From NCBI GenBank assembly GCA_001790645.1, contig MGDB01000150.1:1-19229 (forward strand): 19,229 bases of DNA. The letters run 5' to 3'. Source of the stretch: Candidatus Schekmanbacteria bacterium GWA2_38_11. GTDB taxonomy: Bacteria; Schekmanbacteria; GWA2-38-11. Below the pieces are notes generated by a model. The model had not been told where the DNA came from and did no database searches. It worked only from the letters and a program-made list of their open reading frames with translations. The number at the start of each line of letters is the position of its first letter. Positions within the stretch are counted from its first letter, which is position 1. This document shows positions 13,926 to 19,229 of this stretch, one piece after another. A program made the translations under genes and the position numbers.

Positions 13926-13945
13926 AGTTATTGATATCAGGAACT
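13926..13945. promoter_or_regulatory. Dyad AGTT-N3-GATATC-N3-AACT, possible operator
   Basis: AGTT, three bases, GATATC, three bases and AACT form an exactly symmetric 20-bp site. It ends about 25 bases before the -24 GG of the sigma-54-type promoter. The symmetry suits binding by a dimeric regulator, but the half-sites are short. The rest of 13686-13965 is AT-rich with a CTTTTTT-AG-AAAAAAG inverted repeat and no gene. Confidence 0.35.
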
Positions 13946-13965
13946 GAAATATAATTTAAAAAAAA

Positions 13966-13984
13966 TTGTGGCATAAAATTTGCT
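13966..13984 (+). promoter_or_regulatory. Probable sigma-54 (-24/-12) promoter
   Basis: TTGTGGCATAAAATTTGCT matches the TGGCAC-N5-TTGCT consensus in all but one core base. The invariant GG (13970-13971) and GC (13982-13983) are separated by exactly 10 bases. It lies about 35 bases before the ATG of the 208-residue protein, as expected for its promoter. Sigma-54 promoters need an enhancer-binding ATPase, and none is encoded in the window. Confidence 0.55.
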
Positions 13985-14005
13985 TACAATCTTAGAAGGA
14001 AAAAA

Positions 14006-14014
14006 ATGGGGTAA
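14006..14014 (+). other. Two-codon micro-ORF (ATG GGG TAA) before the unknown gene
   Basis: The best Shine-Dalgarno in this leader (AGAAGGA, 13994-14000) is ideally placed for the ATG at 14006, not for the gene start at 14018, which lies only three bases beyond the micro-ORF stop. The arrangement could give translation by re-initiation. The GGGG within the micro-ORF might equally serve as the real ribosome site of the gene, in which case the micro-ORF is accidental. Confidence 0.35.
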
Positions 14015-14017
14015 AAA

Positions 14018-14644
14018 ATGGAATCTATTCCAAAATCTTCAAAGTTAATATTTAAAACAAACCTTATGGAATTTTTTAAGGAATCGGTTTCTATTGCAAT
14101 TGAGAAACAGAAAATTAAAACAAATGAAATAGTAGAGTTTTATATCGTAAACCTGCTTTCTGAATTCGGGAGCATAAAAAAGGTATATGAGAGAGATAAG
14201 AACGAAGAAAATGAGCCGATTGCTATACTCTTTCTTAAAACATTCCATTCATCATTAAGTGAGCAGATCAAGGGTTTTAAGAAGGTCGGGGATTTTTCTC
14301 TCTTTATTTCCGGTTTTTTTTCAGATAGCTTGAGAGATAAATCAGTTGATGTAGATTATTACAATTCAATCGGAAAACAGGCGTATAATAAACTTTCTTT
14401 GATATTAAAAAAAATCTCCAAAGGGGAAACCTTTTTTAACCTGTATCAGGAACTTTCCATCAAATTCCAAAGTTTTACAGATGTTCTCTCCGAGGTAAGT
14501 GCAATGTCATATATTACCTCTGACAAGGATGTTTTGAGGGTATATGAAAGATGGTTAAAGACAAAGGAGAAAAGAGATGAAGGACTTTTGCAGGAAAAAG
14601 GGATAATACCAATCAAGTCTCTCTCAACCCGCACGAATCAATAG
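14018..14644 (+). CDS. Conserved-looking hypothetical protein, helical, 208 residues
   Basis: I do not recognise a named domain. The protein has no signal peptide or membrane span and appears almost wholly helical, with a regular pattern of hydrophobic and charged residues: KTNLMEFFKESVSIAIEKQK, then TNEIVEFYIVNLLSEFG, KVGDFSLFISGFFSDSL near the middle, VDYYNSIGKQAYNKLSLIL, and a C-terminal YERWLKTKEKRDEGLLQEKG followed by a basic tail. The motif-like GDFSLFISGFFSD and VDVDYYNSIGKQAYN blocks look like conserved cores. A sigma-54-type promoter and a micro-ORF precede it, so expression is probably activator-dependent. It is convergent with dacA, 13 bases apart. A cytoplasmic regulatory or structural role is possible, but nothing firmer can be said. 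Confidence 0.7.
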   Translation: MESIPKSSKLIFKTNLMEFFKESVSIAIEKQKIKTNEIVEFYIVNLLSEFGSIKKVYERDKNEENEPIAILFLKTFHSSLSEQIKGFKKVGDFSLFISGFFSDSLRDKSVDVDYYNSIGKQAYNKLSLILKKISKGETFFNLYQELSIKFQSFTDVLSEVSAMSYITSDKDVLRVYERWLKTKEKRDEGLLQEKGIIPIKSLSTRTNQ

Positions 14645-14657
14645 AATTCATCCTCTG

Positions 14658-15884
14658 CTATTCCTCATCGTATAAAATCCATGATAGTCCGAGCTTGCGC
14701 AACAGGCGTAAAATTAAACGTGCTTTTTCTACATCTTTTACTGCCACAATATCTGACTTTGCAATTACTTTACCTTCAAGGCTTGCTGTAATTATTCCTG
14801 CTTTAGTTCCCTTTTTGAATGGAGCAACAAGTTTAGGCAGAGGTGAAAGTTTTTTCTCTACCTTTTTCTCATCTCTTTTTTTTACTACAGCAAATGTATC
14901 TTGTAAAACTTCAATCTTAACCTTTTTTACTTCTCCGTTTTCAACAGGAATAGTTCCAGCAACATCACCTTTTTTGAAGACGGGAATCTTTTTAAAGAAG
15001 CTGAATCCGTAATCGAGCAAGCGGACTGTTTCTGCAAATCGTTTTTTGTTGCTCTCTGCACCTAAAACTACAGAGATTAATCTTCTATCTCCTCTTTTAG
15101 CTGTGGCTACCAGGCAGAAACCAGCCTCCTTTGTATATCCTGTCTTTAAACCATCCATGCCTTCATATTTTTCTATTAATTTGTTGGTGTTAGTCAGTGT
15201 AAACTTCCCGCCTCTGAATTTTTCCTGCCGAATCGAACACCACTGCAATATAGCAGGGTATTTAATCAGCTCTCTTGCCACTAAAGAGAGGTCATAGGCA
15301 GATGTAAGGTTTTGTTCTGTCTCTCCCCTTTCAGGAGGAAGTCCATGTGTATTTACAAAATGGCTGTCCTTCATTCCAAGCTCTTTTGCCCTTTCATTTA
15401 TTGTTTCAACAAAAGCCTCTTCACTTCCGTCTATAAATTCTGCAACAGCTAAGGATGCGTCATTAGCTGATGCAATTGTAATAGCTTTCATCATATCTTC
15501 AAAAAAAAACACTTCACCTTCCTGCAAAAATACCTGGGAGCCTCCCATATGAGAAGCTCTCCTGCTAACTTTTACCTGATCTGTTAACTTCGCTTCCCCA
15601 GCCTTTAGTTTTTCCATTACAACGAGCATTGTCATTAACTTTACAATACTTGCCGGGGGCAATTTTTCATGCGGGGTTTTTTCAAAAAGGACCATACCAT
15701 TCTCTGCCTCAACAAGAATTGCTGATTTTACAGGAAGCTCTTCAATAGAACTCGGAGATTTTGAAGATTTGGAAGAAACAGGTTTACTTATTTTTTTTAA
15801 ATACTTAGCAAATATAGGATTAAAGCAGGAAAATAGAAATAACCATACCAGTAAAAAAGAGAACAATTTTTTATATTTTTTCAA
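14658..15884 (-). CDS. dacA: D-alanyl-D-alanine carboxypeptidase (PBP5/DacA type, peptidase S11)
   Basis: A periplasmic penicillin-binding protein that removes the terminal D-alanine from peptidoglycan stem pentapeptides and so limits cross-linking. The 408-residue product has an N-terminal hydrophobic segment (about 7-22) and a Ser/Lys-rich linker. The catalytic domain carries all three serine-enzyme motifs: SIVK (79-82, nucleophile Ser79), SAN (139-141) and KTG (247-249, in GLKTGYT). A beta-rich PBP5 C-terminal domain (about 295-390) and a short terminal helix of the membrane-association type follow. The start is TTG with GGAG seven bases upstream. A TTGACA promoter lies 65-95 bases upstream on the same strand. 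An exact substrate preference (DacA versus DacF) cannot be assigned. Confidence 0.93.
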   Translation of the reverse strand: MKKYKKLFSFLLVWLFLFSCFNPIFAKYLKKISKPVSSKSSKSPSSIEELPVKSAILVEAENGMVLFEKTPHEKLPPASIVKLMTMLVVMEKLKAGEAKLTDQVKVSRRASHMGGSQVFLQEGEVFFFEDMMKAITIASANDASLAVAEFIDGSEEAFVETINERAKELGMKDSHFVNTHGLPPERGETEQNLTSAYDLSLVARELIKYPAILQWCSIRQEKFRGGKFTLTNTNKLIEKYEGMDGLKTGYTKEAGFCLVATAKRGDRRLISVVLGAESNKKRFAETVRLLDYGFSFFKKIPVFKKGDVAGTIPVENGEVKKVKIEVLQDTFAVVKKRDEKKVEKKLSPLPKLVAPFKKGTKAGIITASLEGKVIAKSDIVAVKDVEKARLILRLLRKLGLSWILYDEE

Positions 15885-15949
15885 TTAACTACTCCATAAA
15901 AATTTAGAAATTTATACTTTTTGGTTAAATTATTTTGAAAAACGTTTTT

Positions 15950-15979
15950 ATAATAAGCTCACAGATTTCAAGTTGTCAA
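15950..15979 (-). promoter_or_regulatory. Sigma-70 promoter of the carboxypeptidase gene
   Basis: On the minus strand TTGACA (15974-15979) is followed after 18 bases by TATTAT (15950-15955). The leader to the TTG start is about 60 bases, AT-rich, with GGAG near the start. This is a good match at the expected position. Confidence 0.65.
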
Positions 15980-16061
15980 GGTGATTAATTTTGGAAGTGT
16001 AAAATTCATTAAATGAATGTATTTTTAACAGGATTTTTAAAGCATTGTAAAAAAATACGGT

Positions 16062-16101
16062 ACGGGACAACCTGCCTGCCGGCAGGCAGGGAATGTCCCG
16101 T
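16062..16101. repeat. 20-bp palindrome set inside an 8-bp hairpin
   Basis: ACGGGACA (16062-16069) pairs with TGTCCCGT (16094-16101). Between them, after one base, sits the exact CCTGCCTGCCGGCAGGCAGG (16071-16090). The 20-mer again occupies the apex of another inverted repeat, as at 322-359. The element lies in the 362-base gap between the divergent dacA and atp promoters. The rest of that gap shows only the two promoters. Confidence 0.75.
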
Positions 16102-16177
16102 CTATCGGTTTTAAATCGCTGCATTCATCCCGGTCCACAGGACGGGGCATTTTGCAGCATTTTCGTTAAGATTGGTC

Positions 16178-16206
16178 TTGACAAGAAAAAATCAATCTGT
16201 TAATAA
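16178..16206 (+). promoter_or_regulatory. Sigma-70 promoter of the atp operon
   Basis: TTGACA (16178-16183) and TAATAA (16201-16206) are exactly 17 bases apart. Transcription would start near 16213, about 35 bases before the TTG start of the atpI-like gene. This is a near-consensus housekeeping promoter. Confidence 0.7.
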
Positions 16207-16246
16207 ACCGAAAATTTTGAACCTATTGATTTATTAGAGAATAGAT

Positions 16247-16615
16247 TTGGTCCTCAGTATTCAGAGCTTAAACAACAGTGTCAAATTTGGCACATTAATT
16301 TTGCTTTTAATTTTACTTTTGATTTCATTAATAATTAAAAGCTTAGAGCTTTCTATTGGAGTGATATCAGGAGGGATTGCAGGTTTAGTTAACTTTTTCT
16401 TGTTAACAAAAGTAGTGTCAGAGATAACTAAAGATGGAAAGGGATTAAAAGGGAAAACATATTTAATTCTCTTAACTTCAGTAAGATATATGATAATATG
16501 CTTAAGCATGCTTGTTGGTATTTTAATATCAAAGGCGTGTTTGATTTTTGTATTAACAGCTTTGATTTTGCCGCAAATTGTAATGGTTCTTACTCCTCTT
16601 CTTGGAAAAGATTGA
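16247..16615 (+). CDS. atpI: ATP synthase subunit I-like membrane protein
   Basis: The 122-residue product is nearly all membrane: four hydrophobic segments (about 14-29, 33-53, 72-92 and 96-116) separated by short basic loops such as KDGKGLKGKT. This is the architecture of ATP synthase protein I, a poorly conserved factor thought to help assemble the c-ring or carry ions to it. The assignment rests on topology and on its place as first gene of the F1Fo operon. The start is TTG with AGAGA about six bases upstream, and an in-frame stop just upstream excludes a longer form. The genes for the a and c subunits usually come next but are absent here. Confidence 0.7.
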   Translation: MVLSIQSLNNSVKFGTLILLLILLLISLIIKSLELSIGVISGGIAGLVNFFLLTKVVSEITKDGKGLKGKTYLILLTSVRYMIICLSMLVGILISKACLIFVLTALILPQIVMVLTPLLGKD

Positions 16616-16668
16616 GAAAGAGAATAGTTAGTAAATTTAATTTTGTGAAATTTTCAGAAGGATAAATT

Positions 16669-17103
16669 GTGATAGAATTAAATTTTACTCTCGGTATACT
16701 GATAGTTAATTTTTTGCTGTTAATGTTTATTCTCAACAGGAAACTATTCAAACCTATGTTGGAGCATTTAGAGAAAAGGGATGAAGCCATTAAGGGCTCC
16801 TTGAAGAGTGCACAAGAGATGGAAGATAAGGGTGAAAAAAAATTAGCTGAGCATAAGACAAAGTTACAAGAAGAAAAAAGAAATGTTATTGTGCAACAAA
16901 ATCTTTTAAGGGATGAGACAATTGAGAGGCAGAAGGAAGTTTTAAAAAAAGCAAAATTATCAAGTGAGATGAAATTTTCAGAGGTAAAAAGTGAAATTAA
17001 CCAGCAGGTTGAAGCTCTTCGCAAGGATTTTTCAAAGCTTGCAGGAGCTTTAGCATCAGAAATATTAGCAGGAATCATTGCCAAGAGACATAAATTTGAT
17101 TAG
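16669..17103 (+). CDS. F1Fo ATP synthase subunit b' (AtpF')
   Basis: One of two peripheral-stalk chains. The 144-residue product has one N-terminal membrane segment (about 5-22, LGILIVNFLLLMFIL), then LFKPMLEHLEKRDEAIKGSL, the usual membrane-proximal motif of b-type subunits. A long charged coiled coil (about 40-130) follows that dimerises with b and reaches the delta subunit on top of F1. The start is GTG with a good AGAAGGA site. It lies 53 bases after the atpI-like gene and 36 before the second b gene. Paired b'/b genes are known from photosynthetic bacteria and from deltaproteobacteria such as Geobacter, where the cluster also lacks a and c. Confidence 0.88.
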   Translation: MIELNFTLGILIVNFLLLMFILNRKLFKPMLEHLEKRDEAIKGSLKSAQEMEDKGEKKLAEHKTKLQEEKRNVIVQQNLLRDETIERQKEVLKKAKLSSEMKFSEVKSEINQQVEALRKDFSKLAGALASEILAGIIAKRHKFD

Positions 17104-17139
17104 ATAAGGTAAGGAAAAAAGAGAGTTATTGGTGAAGTT

Positions 17140-17733
17140 ATGAGTAATTTTAAAAAGAAATTTTTAATAAGTTTATTTTGCATGGTTCTACTAATTGTCC
17201 TGGTAAATTTTCCTGTTTGGGGCATGGATAAGAAGGAAGGGGCTGAACATGGGTTTAATTTTTGGAAAGAAGTATGGAGGTGGGTGAATTTCATAATTTT
17301 AATTGCAGTAATTTATAAGTTTCTTTCTACCCCGGTGAAGGAATTTTTGGTTACAAGAGTTGAGAACATTAAAATGATGCTTAGCAGTAGCAGTGATGCG
17401 TTAAAGAAGGCTGAGAATAAATTGAAAGAAGCTGAAAAGATATTTGAGGGGCTGAAAGAAGAGATTGAAGGGCTTAGAAAAAAATCCAAGGAGACAATGG
17501 AATTAGAGAAAGAAAGAATTGGAAAAGAAACAGAAGAGATGAATAAAAAGATAAATGAGCAGGCAAAAAATAATATAGAACAGCTTTATAGAAAATCAAA
17601 AAAATATATTTCCAATGAGCTAATAAGAGAAGCGATAAAAATTTCAGAAGAATTGCTAAGAAAAGAATTTACCAAAGACCATCAAAAAGTTTTAGTTGAA
17701 AAATATATTAACTCCTTAGAGGAATTAAATTGA
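17140..17733 (+). CDS. atpF: F1Fo ATP synthase subunit b
   Basis: The second stalk chain, longer than b' at 197 residues. It has two hydrophobic stretches: a signal-like segment at about 8-27 (ISLFCMVLLIVLVNF), then the true membrane anchor at about 45-65 (WVNFIILIAVIYKFL). STPVKEFLVTRVENIKMML follows, then a long Lys/Glu coiled coil and a C-terminal region for delta binding. The additional N-terminal hydrophobic segment is typical of b subunits in deltaproteobacteria-like lineages and may be a cleaved signal peptide. GGTGA lies just before the ATG. The gene ends in a four-base TTGA overlap with atpH, which implies coupled translation and equal output. Confidence 0.92.
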   Translation: MSNFKKKFLISLFCMVLLIVLVNFPVWGMDKKEGAEHGFNFWKEVWRWVNFIILIAVIYKFLSTPVKEFLVTRVENIKMMLSSSSDALKKAENKLKEAEKIFEGLKEEIEGLRKKSKETMELEKERIGKETEEMNKKINEQAKNNIEQLYRKSKKYISNELIREAIKISEELLRKEFTKDHQKVLVEKYINSLEELN

Positions 17734-18275
17734 TTAAAGACATAGTAGCCAGAAGATACGCAAGAGCCTTGATAGCTTCGGTTGAGGCAAAGGAGATGCT
17801 GGATAAGATAGGAGAAGAACTGAAGGAAATTTCTTCAGTGTTTAAAAGTTCAAAGGAGTTACAGAATTTTTTTTTCAATCCTGCAATCCCATTCACAAAG
17901 AAAGAAATAGTCCTTAAAGAAATTTTAAAACTTTATTCTTTTAATCCAAAACTTGAAAAATTCATATTTCTTCTTTTGAAAAATGACTGGCTGAAAATTA
18001 TTGAAGTTATTTATGACCAATTCATGTTTTATTGTGATGAATATAATAATAGAGTTAGAGCGGAGATTACGTCAGCTTATGAGCTGACAGATTCAGAAAA
18101 GAAAGCAATAGCTTCAAAACTGAGCAGATATACCGGAAAGGACATAGTATTAAAGGTGGCGGTAGATTCCAGAATTATAGGCGGGATAATTGCAAAAATC
18201 GGAAGTCTTGTTATTGATGGAAGCATTATAAATTATTTACAGGTGATAAAAAATAGTTTGGTTGAAGAGGTCTAA
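17730..18275 (+). CDS. atpH: F1Fo ATP synthase subunit delta (OSCP)
   Basis: Delta caps the F1 head and ties it to the b stalk. The 181-residue product has the expected two-part shape. The N-terminal helical bundle (about 1-105) opens with VARRYARALIASVEAKE and includes FFFNPAIPFTKKE and FIFLLLKNDWLKIIEVIYDQF. The C-terminal part carries the alpha/beta signature VRAEITSAYELTDSEKKAIA and LKVAVDSRIIGGIIAKIG. The start is TTG, which overlaps the atpF stop by four bases. Unlike in most atp operons, where atpA follows closely, 240 bases of hairpin-rich sequence separate it from atpA. Confidence 0.93.
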   Translation: MIKDIVARRYARALIASVEAKEMLDKIGEELKEISSVFKSSKELQNFFFNPAIPFTKKEIVLKEILKLYSFNPKLEKFIFLLLKNDWLKIIEVIYDQFMFYCDEYNNRVRAEITSAYELTDSEKKAIASKLSRYTGKDIVLKVAVDSRIIGGIIAKIGSLVIDGSIINYLQVIKNSLVEEV

Positions 18276-18299
18276 CAGGTAATAACGAGTTGAAACAGA

Positions 18300-18362
18300 G
18301 GGTAGGGGAGGCTTTAGCCGTTCGGCTGAGCTCACGAGGAAGCCTCTCTATTTTATCTACCC
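18300..18362 (+). ncRNA. Multi-stem hairpin in the atpH-atpA spacer
   Basis: GGGTAG (18300-18305) pairs with CTACCC (18357-18362). GAGGCTT (18308-18314) pairs with AAGCCTC (18340-18346). Inside, AGCC-GTTC-GGCT (18316-18327) makes a third short stem, next to a GAGCTC palindrome. Together they form a branched structure of about 63 bases within the atp message. No known riboswitch is recognised. It could be a processing or attenuation element, or simply an inserted repeat. Confidence 0.5.
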
Positions 18363-18414
18363 ATGAAACTGACCCCGGGAAGTTAGGGTTTTGAATAATT
18401 GGTTTGTTACATAG

Positions 18415-18441
18415 GGGAATCAACCCCCGAAGGGGTTTCCC
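18415..18441 (+). repeat. Hairpin with CGAA loop in the atpH-atpA spacer
   Basis: AACCCC (18422-18427) pairs with GGGGTT (18432-18437) around CGAA. An outer GGGA/TCCC pair (18415-18418 with 18438-18441) adds a lower stem past a three-base bulge. It is one of four separate folds in this spacer. Confidence 0.6.
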
Positions 18442-18449
18442 ACAGATTG

Positions 18450-18469
18450 CCTGCCTGCCGGCAGGCAGG
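18450..18469. repeat. Third exact copy of the 20-bp palindrome
   Basis: CCTGCCTGCCGGCAGGCAGG is identical to the copies at 331-350 and 16071-16090. Here no longer inverted repeat frames it, but the TTCG-loop hairpin follows six bases later. It lies inside a transcribed operon spacer. Confidence 0.85.
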
Positions 18470-18474
18470 TGAGA

Positions 18475-18490
18475 GAGCCTTTCGAGGCTC
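18475..18490 (+). promoter_or_regulatory. TTCG-tetraloop hairpin just before the atpA ribosome site
   Basis: GAGCCT (18475-18480) and AGGCTC (18485-18490) close a TTCG loop, a very stable RNA tetraloop class. AGAAGGAGG, the atpA ribosome site (18494-18502), begins three bases later. The hairpin could keep that site single-stranded or protect a processed 5' end. The site lies 13 bases before the ATG, which is longer than usual. Confidence 0.55.
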
Positions 18491-18515
18491 AATAGAAGGA
18501 GGAATAGAGCTAAAA

Positions 18516-19229
18516 ATGGAAATACGCGCATCAGAAATTAGTGAGATTATAAAAAAACAAATATCCGGGTTTGAGCCTGCTGTTGATATTAAGGAAGTGG
18601 GCACTATAATTATGACCGGGGATGGTATTGCAAGAGTTTATGGATTAGAAAAAGTAATGTACGGAGAACTTTTGGAGTTTCCTCACGGAATTTACGGTAT
18701 TGCTTTTAACCTCGAGGAGGATAATGTCGGAGCAGTATTATTTGGGGAAAACTCAGAAATTAAAGAAGGGGATATTGTAAAACGGACTAAGAGATTAATG
18801 GAAGTTCCAGTTGGTGAAAAGCTCGTAGGGAGAGTAGTGAATGCATTGGGGCAGCCTATTGACGGTAAAGGACCAGTAGAAACAGAACATTTTGGTTATC
18901 TGGAAAAAATAGCTCCCGGAGTTGTGGATAGAAGGCCAGTTAAAGAACCATTGCAGACAGGGTTAAAGGCGATAGATTCCATGATCCCTATTGGAAGGGG
19001 ACAAAGGGAATTAATAATAGGAGATAGGCAGACCGGCAAAACAGCCCTGGCAATTGATACTATTATTAATCAAAAGGGGACTGGTGTTATATGCATTTAT
19101 GTAGCAACAGGACAGAAAAGATCAACTGTTGCCCAGGTAGTAAAGACATTAGAAGATTATGGAGCAATGGAATATACAATAATTGTTTCTGCCACGGCTT
19201 CTGAGCCAGCGCCTATGCAATATATCTCT
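18516..19229 (+). CDS. atpA: F1Fo ATP synthase subunit alpha (partial, right edge)
   Basis: The frame is open from ATG at 18516 to the end of the window, giving 238 residues, roughly the N-terminal half of a normal alpha chain of about 500. Alpha subunits alternate with beta in the F1 hexamer and hold non-catalytic nucleotides. The product starts [16 protein letters not shown], shows the beta-barrel domain with [17 protein letters not shown], then [29 protein letters not shown] [20 protein letters not shown], and the Walker A motif GDRQTGKTA. It ends in [15 protein letters not shown], just before the expected catalytic-interface region. Gamma, beta and epsilon genes are expected beyond the edge. 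Confidence 0.96.
   Translation, partial: MEIRASEISEIIKKQISGFEPAVDIKEVGTIIMTGDGIARVYGLEKVMYGELLEFPHGIYGIAFNLEEDNVGAVLFGENSEIKEGDIVKRTKRLMEVPVGEKLVGRVVNALGQPIDGKGPVETEHFGYLEKIAPGVVDRRPVKEPLQTGLKAIDSMIPIGRGQRELIIGDRQTGKTALAIDTIINQKGTGVICIYVATGQKRSTVAQVVKTLEDYGAMEYTIIVSATASEPAPMQYIS

Noticed and set aside
14695..15297. Plus-strand frames opposite the carboxypeptidase gene
   Set aside because: They are antisense shadows. The minus strand encodes SxxK, SAN and KTG motifs in one continuous frame.
16289..16304. Sigma-54-like TGGCAC...TTTGC inside the atpI-like gene
   Set aside because: GG and GC are 12 bases apart instead of 10, and the site lies in coding sequence.
18226..18604. Two minus-strand open frames across the atpH-atpA spacer
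   Set aside because: They translate the 20-bp palindrome and the hairpins and overlap real genes on the other strand. There is no start signal and no protein-like pattern.

Overview
The window reads as chromosomal DNA of a Gram-negative, AT-rich bacterium. An LptE-type lipoprotein implies an LPS outer membrane, an AmiC-type amidase and a PBP5-type carboxypeptidase imply ordinary peptidoglycan, and the F-type ATP synthase uses paired b'/b subunits. Gene order and style (GerMN lipoprotein next to murI and rph, two four-helix-bundle genes, many dispersed palindromes, frequent TTG/GTG starts) suit an uncultivated lineage in the Nitrospirota / former Deltaproteobacteria / Schekmanbacteria range. 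That placement is an inference from memory of such genomes, not a result.

Layout. Positions 1-461 hold no gene but several hairpins, including a nested inverted-repeat element (228-410) around a perfect 38-bp palindrome. From 462 to 8011 a plus-strand run of housekeeping genes follows: smpB, N-acetylmuramoyl-L-alanine amidase, GerMN lipoprotein, murI, rph, leuS, lptE. Two small four-helix-bundle (23S rRNA intervening-sequence type) genes are wedged into this run, before and after rph, and each is enclosed by its own inverted repeat. Positions 8012-8257 are repeat-rich. rpsT (minus) is divergent from a 912-residue secreted protein with a CHAT/C25-like His-Cys domain, which is followed by a strong hairpin and a small lipoprotein. 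A CAT/YfnA-type amino acid permease comes next. After it a probable sigma-54 promoter and a two-codon micro-ORF precede an unrecognised 208-residue protein, convergent with a dacA-type carboxypeptidase (minus). From 16178 to the right edge runs an ATP synthase operon with a clear sigma-70 promoter: atpI-like, b', b, delta, alpha (cut by the edge). The a and c subunit genes are not where atpI would normally introduce them.

How the genes work together. The left block combines ribosome rescue (SmpB), tRNA 3' maturation (RNase PH), leucyl-tRNA charging and S20 with cell-wall precursor supply (MurI), septal wall hydrolysis (amidase) and LPS export (LptE). The right block is energy conversion. The less ordinary content is the pair of IR-bounded four-helix-bundle cassettes, a family of nested palindromes including three exact copies of one 20-bp palindrome, the secreted His-Cys protein, the sigma-54-type control region, and a 240-nt structured spacer between atpH and atpA.
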